Below are positions 45,037-56,155 of a stretch of DNA of 64,000 nucleotides, piece by piece. The position numbers and the translations under genes were made by a program. Positions within the stretch are counted from its first letter, which is position 1. Each line of letters begins with the position of its first letter. The notes under the pieces are model-generated. The model saw only the letters and a list, made by a program, of their open reading frames with translations, was not told where the DNA came from and ran no database searches. The stretch covers positions 6,010,001-6,074,000 of the forward strand of contig NC_083586.1 of assembly GCF_027579695.1 (NCBI RefSeq), given 5' to 3'. Origin of the DNA: Neoarius graeffei. Lineage: Eukaryota > Chordata > Actinopteri > Siluriformes > Ariidae.

Positions 45037-45712
45037 GACCTTTGATATAGGCCTACGTTTACTCTTTTTTTTTTAAATTATCATAGGTCTGTGTTTTTGG
45101 CATTGAAATTATCACACGAGAGGATTACAATAATAATTCATTTCTTTATATTTAGTAAATCTTTCACAAACTACCAACTTCATTTACACATGAGTGGGTT
45201 AGTAGATTTGAGTGAGAGTGGCCATTGTCATGTAAGGTGTTTTAGAAATGGTAAACTGACAAGATAAGGAACACTGTACATTTGGAAAAGATTCAAATTA
45301 TATATTAGATGAGATTTTTTGCATGACCTATACAGTGGGGTAAGAAAGTACAACCCCGATTCCAAAAAAGTTGGGGCAAAGCACAAATTGTAAATAAAAA
45401 TGGAATGCAATAATTTACAAATCTCAAAAACTGATATTGTATTCACAATAGAACATAGACAACATATCAAATGTCGAAAGTGAGACATTTTGAAATTTCA
45501 TGCCAAATATTGGCTCATTTGAAATTTCATGATAGCAACACATCTCAAAAAAGTTGGGACAGGGGCAATAAGAGGCTGGAAAAGTTAAAGGTACAAAAAA
45601 GCAACAGCTGGAGGACCAAATTGCAACTCATTAGGTCAATTGGCAATAGGTCATTAACATGACTGAGTATAAAAAGAGCATCTTGGAGTGGCAGCAGCTC
45701 TCAGAAGTAAAG

Positions 45713-46735
45713 ATGGGAAGAGGATCACCAATCCCCCTAATTCTGCGCCGACAAATAGTGGAGCAATAACAGAAAGGAGTTTGACAGTGTAAAATTGCAA
45801 AGAGTTTGAACATGTCATCATCTACAGTGCATAATATCATCAAAAGATTCAGAGAATCTGGAAGAATCTCTGTGCGTAAGGGTCAAGGCCGGAAAACCAT
45901 ACTGGGTGCCCGTGATCTTCGGGCTCTTAGACAGCACTGCATCACATACAGGCATGCTTCTGTATTGGAAATCACAAAATGGGCTCAGGAATATTTCCAG
46001 AGAACATTATCTGTGAACACAATTCACCGTGCCATCCGCCGTTGCCAGCCAAAACTCTATAGTTCAAAGAAGAAGCCGTATCTAAACATGATCTGGAAGC
46101 GCAGACGTCTTCTCTGGGCCAAGGCTCATTTATAATGGACTGTGGCAAAGTGGAAAACTGTTCTGTGGTCAGACGAATCAAAATTTGAAGTTCTTTATGG
46201 AAATCAGGGATGCTGTGTCATTCGGACTAAAGAGGAGAAGGACGACCCGAGTTGTTATCAGCGCTCAGTTCAGAAGCCTGCATCTCTGATGGTATGGGGT
46301 TGCATTAGTGCGTGTGGCATGGGCAGCTTACACATCTGGAAAGACACCATCAATGCTGAAAGGTATATCCAGGTTCTAGAGCAACATATGCTCCCATCTA
46401 GACGACGTCTCTTTCAGGGAAGACCTTGCATTTTCCAACCTGACAATGCCAAACCACATACTGCATCAATTACAGCATCATGGCTGCATAGAAGAAGGGT
46501 CCAGATACTGAACTGGCCAGCCTGCAGTCCAGATCTTTCACCCATAGAAAACATTTGGCGCATCATAAAACGGAAGATACAACAAAAAAGACCTAAGACA
46601 GTTGAGCAACTAGAATCCTACATTAGATAAGAATGGGTTAACATTCCTATCCCTAAACTTGAGCAACTTGTCTCCTCAGTCCCCAGACGTTTACAGACTG
46701 TTGTAAAGAGAAAAGGGGATGTCTCACAATGGTAA
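45713..46735 (+). pseudogene. Tc1-like transposase, family A, three nonsense codons
   Basis: Same length and frame as the intact copy at 59554-60576, no indels. In-frame stops at 45767 (CAA then TAA), 46133 (TTA then TAA) and 46628 (AGA then TAA). The residue before the second catalytic Asp is Pro ([10 protein letters not shown]) where the other copy has His. Confidence 0.92.
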
Positions 46736-46769
46736 ACATGGCCTTGTCCCAACTTTTTTGAGATGTATT

Positions 46770-47248
46770 TGTTAGGACTAGGACTGTTTTGGCCTCTAGA
46801 GGCCGCTGTTATTTCCTTTTCATGTCATGTTTATTTTGGCCTCTAGAGGCCGCCACTGTTCCTGTGTTTTGTGTTTGTGTTAATTGCCTAATTATCTTCA
46901 CCTGTGTCCTTAATTAGTTTGTCTATTTATACCCCTGAGTTCAGTCCTCTTGTCACGGAGTCTTTGTGCTGTTATGTTTATCTCCAGTTTCCTTTGTACT
47001 GTGTTTTTTGATCTTCTTAGCTTTTGAATTTTTGCACTTTGCTTTTCTTTTGGATTATACTCTTTGGTTTTTTTTTTGTCTTTTGTTTTGCCCTGTATAT
47101 AGTGTATATAGTTTAAATAAACCTTTTGATTCTTTTTCTACTTCCGCCTCACGCCTCTGCATTTGAGTCATCCCCCTGGTGGCCTAGTGGGGGTTTGCTG
47201 GATTATCACACCAACGAACCAGGTTCGAATCCCAGCAAAACCCTAACA
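46770..47248 (+). repeat. 5' LTR of copy 2
   Basis: 479 bp. TATTTATA box at 46924-46931, predicted mRNA start at about 46955 (ACGGAGTCTTT), AATAAA at 47115-47120. The last 80 bp can fold: an 11-bp stem (47191-47201 with 47232-47243, one bulged A) around a small CGAA/TTCG hairpin, and an alternative CCCCC/GGGGG hairpin (47172-47176 with 47189-47193). A-box-like TGGCCTAGTGG and B-box-like GGTTCGAATCC also occur there. Confidence 0.9.
46924..46965 (+). promoter_or_regulatory. LTR promoter and self-primer of copy 2
   Basis: TATA box at 46924-46931; ACGGAGTCTTT at 46955-46965 starts about 30 nt downstream, the usual spacing for a transcription start. This 11-mer is the exact complement of the site after the LTR (47250-47260). 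Confidence 0.75.
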
Positions 47249-47249
47249 G

Positions 47250-47260
47250 AAAGACTCCGT
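47250..47260 (+). promoter_or_regulatory. Self-primer binding site, copy 2
   Basis: AAAGACTCCGT, one base after the 5' LTR and one base before gag ATG (47262). Complementary to the predicted first 11 nt of the mRNA; matching stops on both sides, so the duplex is exactly 11 bp, the length known for Tf1 self-priming. Confidence 0.8.
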
Positions 47261-47261
47261 C

Positions 47262-48299
47262 ATGACCGACTCAGCAGAGGCTGCTTCAACTGTCTACCCG
47301 GCCAACCTTCAGGGAATTATGGCAGCTTTGACACGCTTCGGAGTGACCATGGACGCTCATGGACGTACACTCACCAGCCAACGTGAGGCCCTCGCTCGCC
47401 ACGAGGAACTGCTTCAGCAAATTGGGAAAACCCTGGCACAGCTGACATCTCTGCCTGCATCTCCTGCTCCTGATCCAGTTCCTGCTCCTGATCCAGTTCC
47501 TGCTCCTGATCCAGCTCCCACTCCTGCTCCAGTGCCTCCTGCAATGCTGCCTTCTTCACCTCGCGAACCCAGCCTTCCTGCACCACAGAGGTATGACGGC
47601 AAGCACAGTGAGTGCCGAGAGTTCCTTACCCAGTGTCAACTCACCTTTGAGCTTCAGCCTACCACCTACACTACGGATCGCCGCAAGATTGCCTTTGTGA
47701 TAACCTTATTAGCTGGTAAGGCGCGAGCCTGGGCTACTGCTATCTGGCAAAGACAGGGACCTGAGTGCTTTGATTTCCAGCTGTTTTCTGAAGAGATGCT
47801 TCGGGTCTTCGATCAGGCAGACATCAGTACCGACGCAGCCCGAAAGCTCATGTCCATCCGGCAAGGAGGAAGCGTCGCAGATTACGCCATCTCGTTCCGA
47901 ACACTCGCAGCAGTAAGTGGATGGAACGAGACTGCCCTGGTGTCAGCCTTCCACCATGGTCTGTCTGACCCCATCAAGGACGGTCTGGCCTCTATTGGAT
48001 GCCCAAGTGACCTCGAAACCCTCATCTCACATGCTATTCGTCTGGACAACAGGATGAGAGAACGCCACCAAGCCTTGAGCCCCCCCAGCCTCCCTACCTC
48101 TACCTGGAGACCGTCTACCTCCTTCAGTGACTGTCCAGAACCCATGCAAGTGGGTCGTACTCGCCTCTCCGCATCTGAGAGGGAGCGCAGAAGGAGGGAC
48201 AAGTGCTGCATCTACTGTGGCAAGCCTGGTCACTTCCGAGCATCATGTCCCGAACTCTTGGGAAAAGGACCGCCCCGTCCAGCCGAGGGAGGGTTGTGA
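47262..48299 (+). CDS. gag: Gag polyprotein, copy 2
   Basis: 345 residues, as copy 1 but with one more Ala-Pro-type step in the Pro/Asp repeat. Capsid-like domain in the middle, one CCHC knuckle near the end ([14 protein letters not shown]). The start at 47262 is the first ATG after the primer site. The frame runs 33 nt beyond the slippery site before TGA, so unshifted Gag ends soon after it. Confidence 0.95.
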   Translation: MTDSAEAASTVYPANLQGIMAALTRFGVTMDAHGRTLTSQREALARHEELLQQIGKTLAQLTSLPASPAPDPVPAPDPVPAPDPAPTPAPVPPAMLPSSPREPSLPAPQRYDGKHSECREFLTQCQLTFELQPTTYTTDRRKIAFVITLLAGKARAWATAIWQRQGPECFDFQLFSEEMLRVFDQADISTDAARKLMSIRQGGSVADYAISFRTLAAVSGWNETALVSAFHHGLSDPIKDGLASIGCPSDLETLISHAIRLDNRMRERHQALSPPSLPTSTWRPSTSFSDCPEPMQVGRTRLSASERERRRRDKCCIYCGKPGHFRASCPELLGKGPPRPAEGGL

Positions 48300-51200
48300 C
48301 GGGGCCTACCCTCTCTCCCGGACTCCCTGGCCAAGGAATCTACATCCCGGTCTCCATCTCCTGGGGTGAGTCTGTCCACTCTTGTCAAGCTTTGATAGAC
48401 TCAGGGGCGGCTGGGAACTTTATGGATATTCACTTCGCCCAAAGCATCAATATTCCGACTGCACCTCTTGAAGTCCCACTGTCTGTGTCTGCCCTCGATG
48501 GCCAAGCGTTAGGTGATGGAAGAGTCACTCAAGTTACTTCTCCAGTCTTCCTCCAGTCTCAAGGTCACAAGGAAGAAATATCCCTGCACCTGATTCCTTC
48601 ACCTGAGTTCCCAGTTATTCTAGGCCTTCCTTGGCTTACTCGCCACAACCCTCGCATAGACTGGGTAACAAGCCAGGTTGTGGAATGGGGCCCTGCATGC
48701 CATGCCTCTTGTCTGCTCTCTAGCTCTCCTGTGTCTCCTGCCGAGCCCCCTGATCTCACCGAGTTATCTCAAGTTCCCACAGAGTACTGGGATCTCAAGG
48801 AGGTATTCAGCAAGAGCAGGGCCGCCGTTCTTCCTCCGCACCGGGCCTACGACTGTGCCATCGACTTGCTCCCTGGGACTACCCCTCCTCATGGCAGACT
48901 GTTTTCACTCTCTCAGCCAGAACGCAAGGCCATGGAGGAATACCTCAAAGATGCCCTGGTCTCTGGGTTTATTCGACCCTCCACTTCACCTGCTGGAGCC
49001 GGCTTCTTCTTTGTCGGCAAGAAGGATGGGGGGCTCCGACCATGTATTGATTACAGGGGCCTGAATAAGATCACTGTGCGCAACCGATATCCCCTTCCGC
49101 TGATGTCCACAGCTTTCGACCTGCTCCAAGGCGCCACCGTCTTCACCAAGTTGGACCTACGGAACGCATACCACCTCATCCGTATCCGACAGGGAGACAA
49201 GTGGAAGACTGCCTTTAACACCCCGTCTGGGCACTACGAATACCAGGTGATGCCCTTCGGACTCACCAACGCACCAGCTGTTTTTCAGGCCCTAATCAAC
49301 GACGTCTTAAGGGACATGATTAACCTATACGTTTTTGTCTACCTCGACGACATCCTTATCTTTTCCAAGACCGTGCAGGAGCACCGCCACCATGTCCGCC
49401 AGGTTCTCCAGAGGCTGCTACAGAACAATCTGTTCGCCAAGGCCCAGAAATGCGAATTTCATGTTCCCGAGGTCTCCTTTCTGGGATTTATTGTACGGAC
49501 AGGCCAACTCCAAATGGACCCTGCCAAGACCCTGGCCGTCCGGGATTGGCCTACTCCCAAGTCCGTTAAGGAGGTTCAGCGGTTCTTAGGATTCGCTAAC
49601 TTCTACCGCAAGTTCATCAGGAACTTCAGTTCTGTGGCAGCACCCATGTCAGACCTCACCAAAGGGACAGGTGGATCTTATGGCTGGTCTCCTCAGGCAG
49701 AAAAGGCGTTCAAAGACCTCAAGGACTGCTTCTGCACGGCACCCATTCTGGTTCTCCCGGACACCTCCCAACCATTCATCGTGGAGGTGGACGCCTCGGA
49801 CAGTGGTGTCGGCGCGGTGCTCTCTCAACGTTCGGAAGGAAAGCTGCACCCCTGCGCTTACTTCTCTCACCGCCTGAGTCCTGCTGAGTCCCGGTACGAT
49901 GTGGGGGATCGAGAACTGCTAGCGGTCAAACTGGCCCTTGAGGAGTGGAGGCACTGGCTGGAGGGAGCACAACATCCATTCCTGGTTTGGACTGACCACA
50001 AGAACCTGGAGTACCTCCAGCAAGCCAAGAGACTGAACCCTCGACAGGCTAGGTGGGCCCTGTTTTTCAGTCGGTTTGACTTCACCCTCTCATACCGCCC
50101 CGGCTCCAAGAACACCAAACCTGACGCACTGTCCAGACTGTTCTCTGCCACTAACAGGGAGAATGAAGTCGGGCCTATTATCCCTGTGTCCCGGATTGTG
50201 GCCCCTGTCCGCTGGGGTATTGAGGAGGCTGTCCGACGAGCCCAACGCCAGGACCCCGGTCCTGGGATGGGGCCACCAGGCCTCTTGTACGTCCCACATC
50301 AAGCCCGGGCCAAGGTTCTCCAGTGGGGTCACTCTTCCCCTCTCACCGCCCACCCGGGAGCTCGGAGGACCCTGGACTTCCTGAAAAGACGCTTCTGGTG
50401 GCCTAACATGGAGAAGGAAGTAAGGTCATTTGTCCTGTCCTGTGAGGTTTGCACCAGAACCAAGAACCCACGACAGTGTCCCCAGGGTCTCCTGCATCCT
50501 CTGACCATTCCCCGGCGTCCCTGGTCCCACGTGGCAGTCGACTTTATCACGGGTCTCCCTGAGTCACAAGGTAACACGGTCATTTTGGTCTTAGTTGACA
50601 GATTCTCCAAGGCCTGCCGCTTCATACCACTGTGCAAACTCCCCTCTGCTCTTGAAACTGCGAAACTTTTGTTTAATCATGTCTTCCGAGTCTTTGGTCT
50701 TCCACAGGACATCGTCTCAGACCGAGGGCCCCAGTTCTCCTCCCGAGTGTGGCACGGGTTCTGCAAGGTCATCGGAGCCACTGCCAGCCTCTCCTCTGGG
50801 TTTCACCCACAGTCCAATGGTCAGAGGGAGAGGCTCAACCAGGACCTGGAAACCACCCTGCGAGGCCTGGCTATGGATAACCCGACATCGTGGAGCACCT
50901 GGCTGCCATGGGCGGAGTACGCCCACAACACCCTGCAGTCATCGGCCACCAAGCTGTCGCCATTCCAGTGCCAATTCGGGTTCCAGCCACCTCTGTTCCT
51001 GGACCAGGAGGAGGACGCGGGGGTGCCCTCGGTCAACCAATATGTGAGACGGTGTCGCAAGACCTGGAGCAAGGTCAGGAAGACCCTCATACAGACCTCC
51101 AGAACCAACCAGACTCAGGCCAACCGCCATAGAAGACCTGCACACGCTTTCCGCCCTGGGCAGCGTGTTTGGCTGTCCACTAAGGACCTTCCACTGCGGG

Positions 51201-51598
51201 TGGAGAACCGCAAGCTTGCTCCTCGCTACATTGGCCCCTTCAAGGTGGTGCGCAGGGTGAACCCTGTCTCCTACCGGCTCCAGTTGCCCCGGACTCTGAG
51301 GATCAACCCCACTTTCCATGTTTCCCTGTTACGGCCCGTACTGATGTCTACGTATGCCCCTGCCCCTAGGAACCCCCCACCCCCCCGCATCTTCCAGGGG
51401 CAGACTGTGTTCACTGTGAATCGCCTGCTTGACTCCCGCCGGGTCCGCGGCGGGTTGCAATATCTGGTGGACTGGGAGGGCTATGGTCCTGAGGAGCGCT
51501 GCTGGGTTCCTGCTCGGGATGTCCTTGATAAAGAACTATGTCGGGACTTCCATTCGGCCCATCCGGATCGCCCTGGGAACGTCAGGAGACGCTCCTAG
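48203..51598 (+). CDS. pol: Pol polyprotein, copy 2
   Basis: 1131 codons, -1 frame relative to gag. Same domains and positions as copy 1, with protease DSG, YLDD, RNase H DED, integrase D780/D840/E876 and C-terminal chromodomain present. Nine differences from copy 1: R230H, E333K, R509C, T689M, R759C, T875R, P932L, T1047M, C1081R. E333 lies in a conserved RT motif and T875 directly precedes the integrase catalytic Glu, so this copy may be weaker. Most changes fit CpG decay. Confidence 0.95.
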   Translation: MLHLLWQAWSLPSIMSRTLGKRTAPSSRGRVVTGPTLSPGLPGQGIYIPVSISWGESVHSCQALIDSGAAGNFMDIHFAQSINIPTAPLEVPLSVSALDGQALGDGRVTQVTSPVFLQSQGHKEEISLHLIPSPEFPVILGLPWLTRHNPRIDWVTSQVVEWGPACHASCLLSSSPVSPAEPPDLTELSQVPTEYWDLKEVFSKSRAAVLPPHRAYDCAIDLLPGTTPPHGRLFSLSQPERKAMEEYLKDALVSGFIRPSTSPAGAGFFFVGKKDGGLRPCIDYRGLNKITVRNRYPLPLMSTAFDLLQGATVFTKLDLRNAYHLIRIRQGDKWKTAFNTPSGHYEYQVMPFGLTNAPAVFQALINDVLRDMINLYVFVYLDDILIFSKTVQEHRHHVRQVLQRLLQNNLFAKAQKCEFHVPEVSFLGFIVRTGQLQMDPAKTLAVRDWPTPKSVKEVQRFLGFANFYRKFIRNFSSVAAPMSDLTKGTGGSYGWSPQAEKAFKDLKDCFCTAPILVLPDTSQPFIVEVDASDSGVGAVLSQRSEGKLHPCAYFSHRLSPAESRYDVGDRELLAVKLALEEWRHWLEGAQHPFLVWTDHKNLEYLQQAKRLNPRQARWALFFSRFDFTLSYRPGSKNTKPDALSRLFSATNRENEVGPIIPVSRIVAPVRWGIEEAVRRAQRQDPGPGMGPPGLLYVPHQARAKVLQWGHSSPLTAHPGARRTLDFLKRRFWWPNMEKEVRSFVLSCEVCTRTKNPRQCPQGLLHPLTIPRRPWSHVAVDFITGLPESQGNTVILVLVDRFSKACRFIPLCKLPSALETAKLLFNHVFRVFGLPQDIVSDRGPQFSSRVWHGFCKVIGATASLSSGFHPQSNGQRERLNQDLETTLRGLAMDNPTSWSTWLPWAEYAHNTLQSSATKLSPFQCQFGFQPPLFLDQEEDAGVPSVNQYVRRCRKTWSKVRKTLIQTSRTNQTQANRHRRPAHAFRPGQRVWLSTKDLPLRVENRKLAPRYIGPFKVVRRVNPVSYRLQLPRTLRINPTFHVSLLRPVLMSTYAPAPRNPPPPRIFQGQTVFTVNRLLDSRRVRGGLQYLVDWEGYGPEERCWVPARDVLDKELCRDFHSAHPDRPGNVRRRS
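48260..48313 (+). promoter_or_regulatory. Gag-pol -1 frameshift signal, copy 2
   Basis: Slippery heptamer GGGAAAA at 48260-48266, in gag register G GGA AAA. Spacer of 5 nt. Stem 1: GCCCCGTC (48272-48279) with GACGGGGC (48298-48305), perfect. Loop GAGGG (48289-48293) can pair with CCCTC (48309-48313), giving an H-type pseudoknot. PEG10, derived from a sushi element, uses the near-identical GGGAAAC. Confidence 0.85.
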
Positions 51599-51610
51599 AG
51601 GGGGGGGTCC
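51597..51610 (+). promoter_or_regulatory. Polypurine tract, copy 2
   Basis: AGAGGGGGGGG run overlapping the pol stop and ending just before the 3' LTR, followed by TCC. Expected plus-strand primer. Confidence 0.85.
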
Positions 51611-52087
51611 TGTTAGGACTAGGACTGTTTTGGCCTCTAGAGGCCGCTGTTATTTCCTTTTCATGTCATGTTTATTTTGGCCTCTAGAGGCCGCCACTGT
51701 TCCTGTGTTTTGTGTTTGTGTTAATTGCCTAATTATCTTCACCTGTGTCCTTAATTAGTTTGTCTATTTATACCCCTGAGTTCAGTCCTCTTGTCACGGA
51801 GTCTTTGTGCTGTTATGTTTATCTCCAGTTTCCTTTGTACTGTGTTTTTTGATCTTCTTAGCTTTTGAATTTTTGCACTTTGCTTTTCTTTTGGATTATA
51901 CTCTTTGGTTTTTTTTGTCTTTTGTTTTGCCCTGTATATAGTGTATATAGTTTAAATAAACCTTTTGATTCTTTTTCTACTTCCGCCTCACGCCTCTGCA
52001 TTTGAGTCATCCCCCTGGTGGCCTAGTGGGGGTTTGCTGGATTACCACACCAACGAACCAGGTTCGAATCCCAGCAAAACCCTAACA
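51611..52087 (+). repeat. 3' LTR of copy 2
   Basis: 477 bp; differs from the 5' LTR by a shorter T-run and one substitution near the end (TTACCACA against TTATCACA). Confidence 0.95.
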
Positions 52088-53287
52088 GTATTGTTGTCAT
52101 GAAATTTAAAATCACCTAATTTTTCTCTTTAAATGATACATTTTCTCAGTTTAAACATTTGATATGTCATCTATGTTCTATTCTGAATAAAATATGGAAT
52201 TTTGAAACTTCCACATCATTGCATTCCGTTTTTATTTACAATTTGTACTTTGTCCCAACTTTTTTGGAATCGGGGTTGTATTATAATCTATCACCAACTG
52301 TGCAAGTTCTCCCACTTTAAAAGATGAGCGGCCTGTAATTTTCATCATAGGTATACCTCAACTATGAAAGACAAAATGAGAAAAAAATCCAGAATATCAC
52401 ATTGTCTGATTTTTAAAGAATTTATTTGCAAATTATGCTGGAAAATAAGTATTTGGTCAATAACAAAAGTTGATCTCAATAATTTGTTATATAGACCTTT
52501 GTTGACAATGACAGAGGTCAAATGTTTTCTGTAAGTCTTGACAAGGTTTTCACACACTGTTGCTGGTATTTTGGCCCATTCTTCCATGCAGATCTCCTCA
52601 AGAACAGTGATGTTTTGGGGCTGTCGCTGAGCATCACAGACCTTCAACTACCTCCAAAGATATTCGATGGGGTTGAGATCTGGAGACTGGCTAGGTCACT
52701 CCAGGACCTTCAAATGCTTCTTACGAAGCCACTCCTTCGTTGCCCAGGCAGTATGTTTGGGATAATTGTCATGTAAAGACCCAGCCACGTTTCATCTTTA
52801 ATGCCCTTGCTGATGGAAGGAGGTTTTCATTCAAAATCTCTCGATACATGGCCCCATTCATTCTTTCCTTTACACGGATCAGTCGTCCTGGTCCCTTTGT
52901 AGAAAAACAGCCGCAAAGCATGATGTTTCCTCCCCCATGCGTCACAGTAGGTATGGTGTTCTTTGGATGTAACTCAGCATTCTTTCTCCTCCACGAAGAG
53001 TTGGGTTTTTACCAAAAAGCTCTATTTTGGTTTCATCCAACCATAAGTCATTCTCCCAATCCTGTTCTGGATCATCCAAATGCTCTCTATCAAACTTCAG
53101 AAGGGCCTTGACATGTATTGGCTTAAGCAGAGGGACACATCTGGCACTGCAGGATTAGAGTCCCTGGCGGCATATAATGTCTTACTTATGGTAGTTTTTG
53201 TTACTTTGGTCCCAGCTCTCTGCAGGTCATTCACTAGGTCCCCCTGTCTGTTTCTGGGATTTTTCTCAATGTTCTTGTGATCATGAC

Positions 53288-53990
53288 TGCACCTCCAAGG
53301 ATCCAGCAGTCAAACTCCTAAAATTTGCAGATGACACCATGGTCATTGGGCTCATCCAAGATGGTTATGAGTCTGCATATCGGCGGGAGGTTGAGAGGCT
53401 GGTGCTGTGGTGCAGTCAGCATAACCTGGAGCTAAATACATCAAAGACTGTAGAGATGGTTGTAGACTTCAGAAAGCACCCCACAGTATTACCCCCTCTC
53501 ACAATATCCAACAGCACAGTATCAGTGGTGAACTTTTTCAAGTTCTTGGGAATCATCATTTTCCAGGATCTAATGTGGGAATCAAACATCAATTCTATCC
53601 TCAAAAAGGCTCAGCAGAGGTTGTACTTTCTACAACAACTGAGTAAGCATGGCCTACCACAAGAGCTGTTAGTCATCTTCTATACGGCAACAGTTGAATC
53701 CACCCTCTGCACATCTATAGCTGTATGGTTTGGGGCAGCCACAAAAAAGGACAGATGCAAACTACAGCGCAGAGTCAGGACTGTGGAAAAGATCATTGGT
53801 GCCCCGCTCCCCTCCCTACAGGACCAAGAAGGGGGCAGAGAACATCATCAAGGACTCAACACACCCTGCACACACTCTCTTCAACCTCCTTCCCTCTGCC
53901 AGGCGCTACAGATCCCTGCGCACCAAAACTACCAGACACAAGAATAGTTTCTTTCCCACCGCCATCATTCCCCTGAATTGTCAATAAGTT
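53288..53990 (+). pseudogene. LINE A reverse-transcriptase fragment
   Basis: Open from the truncation to 53947. Reads LLKFADDTMVIGLIQDGYES (FADD catalytic box), LVLWCSQHNLELNTSKTVEM, SILKKAQQRLYFLQQLSKHG, then a shift near 53820 moves the remainder (LFNLLPSARRYRSLRTKTTR) to another frame. Style of Rex1/L2 elements. Confidence 0.85.
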
Positions 53991-54075
53991 GGTCACTGCC
54001 ATCTGACCACAAGTTCAACCATTATAGACTTTATCACTCCAAGTATCTTGCACAACTTTCTATTTGCACTACTAC

Positions 54076-54828
54076 AAGGCTGTGTGCTGAGCCCCCTCCT
54101 GTACTGTCTTTATACCCATGACTGCAGTCCAGTCAGCAACAGCAACCTCACTGTGAAGTTTGCCGATGACAGAACAGTGGTTGGGCTCATCTCAAAAGAT
54201 GATGAAACAGCCTACAGAGAGGAGATACTGAGGTTGGAAATCTGGTGCACAGAGAACAATCTAGCCCTTAACGCCAAGAAAACCAAGGAGATCATCGTCG
54301 ACTTCAGGAGGCACAACACAGACCTAGCCCCCCTCTACATCAACGGCAAGTGCGTGGAGAGGGTCCACACCTTCTGTTTCTTTGGTGTTCTCCTGGACAG
54401 AGAACATCACAGCAATCACCAAAAAGGCCCAGCAGCGACTACACTTCCTGAGGGTGCTCAGGAAGTACGACCTAGACCAGAGTCTGCTGCTTACTGTACT
54501 TTCTACTGCGCGTCCATTGAGAGCGCGTCCATTGAGAGGGCGTCCACTGACGTACTGTATCACTGTATGGTACGGCAGCTGCACCAAAGCAGACAGGGGG
54601 TGGCTCCAGAGGGTGGTCAAGACGGCACAGAAGATCATTGGCTGCCCTCTCCCCTCCCTGATGGATATCTACACCTCCCACTGCCTCAGCAGAGCAAACA
54701 ACATCATCAAGGACAGCTCCCACCCTGGCTCTGAGTTCTTTGACTTGCTGCCCTCAGGCAGGCATTACAGGTGCATCCAAGCAAGGAATAACAGACTCAA
54801 AAACAGGTTTTTTTTCCAAAGGCCATAA
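54076..54828 (+). pseudogene. LINE B reverse-transcriptase fragment
   Basis: Catalytic box VKFADDRTVVGLISKDDETA; ends in another frame (ITKKAQQRLHFLRVLRKYDL ... FFDLLPSGRHYR) after a shift near 54395. Truncated and shifted. Confidence 0.85.
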
Positions 54829-55372
54829 CCACCTTGAACACTCACGTGCACTGACTGATGCCACTTGTGGCAGGTGCAACAAATAAAGCACGAGTAAGGA
54901 CCAAAAAAGGACAATATTCTTACACTTATCTGACAGAGTGCAATCCTCAGAGCAACTTTTTTAGTTTTTACAGATTTTATATATTCTATATTTATAAATT
55001 TTTATATTCATATCTAATACAATGCAACACCAAACACAGTGCAATATCCTGCAGGGTAAATTGTTACAGTGCAATATCTTAAACTGAGTTTTGTAGCTGA
55101 ACTGAGTTTTTTATAACTAATGTGGAATTAACAGATACAACTCAACGCTCACCAGTTTTATATATATATCCTTTTTTTTCTGCTGTGTTATGACATGCAC
55201 CAGTTGTATATACTGTATATTATTTGTTTTTCTGATGTGTTGTGATATCCCACTGCTGTATGTCCCCATCTAAATGTTTGCACTGGGGTGTGTGCTTTCA
55301 ATCTCATTATCATATGTATGGTGCTAATTATACATTTGAAAGTGACAATAAAGCATTTTATTCTATTCTATT
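54076..55372 (+). mobile_element. L2/Rex-like LINE B nested in LINE A
   Basis: Starts QGCVLSPLLYCLYTHDCSP, 5' truncated; ends AATAAAGCATTTTATTCTAT, an (ATTCT) tail, after which LINE A's 3' end resumes. The 54513-54560 stretch holds three tandem copies of a GCGTCCATTGAGAG-like unit. Confidence 0.65.
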
Positions 55373-56155
55373 TTGAAATGTTTTATAACTATAATTTTTT
55401 GCACTGCATCTTAGTATAGTTTATGTATATATGTCTATTGTCTTTTGTTTGGTATGCATCTATAGTATTTACCTGACCACTGGATGTACTATTGTTGTAT
55501 GTTTTGAGAGCTTAGCTAACATCTAGACTACTGAAGAAAAAATCCTTGTATATGCAAGTATACTTGACCATTAAAGCTGATTCTGATTCAGATTCTGATT
55601 TTAACCACACGGGGTGAGATCTTGCATGGAGCCCCAGATCGAGGGAGATCATCAGTAGTCTTGTATGTCTTATATTTTCAAATAATTGCTCCGACAGTTG
55701 ATTCCTTCACACCAAGCTGCTTACCTATTGCAGGTTCAATCTTCCCAGCCTGGTGCAGGTCTACAATTTTGTTTCTTGTGTCCTTTGACAGCTCTTTGGT
55801 CTTGGCCATAGTGGAGTTTGGAGTGTGACTGATTGAGGTTGTGGGCGGGTGTCTTTTATACTGATAACAAGTTCAACCAGGTGCCATTAAAGAGTAAAGA
55901 GTGGAGGACAGAGGAGCTTCTTAAAGATGAAATTAGAGATCTGAGAGAGCCAGAAATCTTGCTTTTCTGTAGGTGACCAAATACTTGAAAATATATTATT
56001 TAAAAATGCTACAATGTGAATTCCTGGATTCTTTCCCCTATTCTGTCCCTCATAGTTGAACTGTACCTATGAGGAAAATTACAGGCCTCTCTCATCTTTT
56101 TAAGTGGTAGAACTTGTACAGTTGATGGTTGACTAAATACTTTCTTTCCCCACTG

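Larger units (their letters stand above)
46770..52087 (+). mobile_element. Sushi-class LTR retrotransposon, copy 2
   Basis: Full element on the plus strand, flanked by GTATT (46765-46769, 52088-52092). LTRs of 479 and 477 bp differ by a T-run length (10 against 8) and one T/C substitution, which indicates a very young insertion. It sits inside a Tc1-like element, so it is younger than that element. gag and pol are open. Confidence 0.97.
45351..52278 (+). mobile_element. Tc1-like element, family A, copy 1, split by the retrotransposon
   Basis: Ends CAACCCCGATTCCAAAAAAG and complement, TA outside (45349-45350, 52279-52280). Own sequence is 45351-46769 plus 52093-52278. It matches the copy at 59192-60796 closely on both sides of the insertion point. 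Confidence 0.95.
53288..55603 (+). mobile_element. L2/Rex-like LINE A, 5' truncated
   Basis: RT 3' half starts just inside the family B Tc1 (junction near 53287). Its 3' end (GCTGATTCTGATTCAGATTC) is at 55570-55603, after which the Tc1 sequence resumes. It is split at about 54075-55372 by LINE B. Confidence 0.7.
52480..55809 (-). pseudogene. Tc1-like transposase, family B, interrupted by a LINE
   Basis: Minus-strand reading starts at ATG 55809 ([20 protein letters not shown]), meets a TGA after VGAII, and continues after the LINE (53287 down to about 52480) with a decayed DDE part ([20 protein letters not shown] near the end). Several stops and shifts. Dead. Confidence 0.85.
45333..56155 (-). 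mobile_element. Tc1-like element, family B, outer host of the largest nest
   Basis: Left end CAGTGGGGTAAGAAAGTA (45333), right end TACTTTCTTTCCCCACTG (56155). TA at left (45331-45332); TT at right, a mutated TA. The left end is cut at 45350 by a second Tc1 element and continues at 52279. The transposase is on the minus strand and is itself split by a LINE. Confidence 0.88.

Noticed and set aside
47171..47248. tRNA gene at the LTR end
   Set aside because: A and B boxes are present, but D, anticodon and T stems do not pair as a tRNA; present in all four LTRs, so part of the element.
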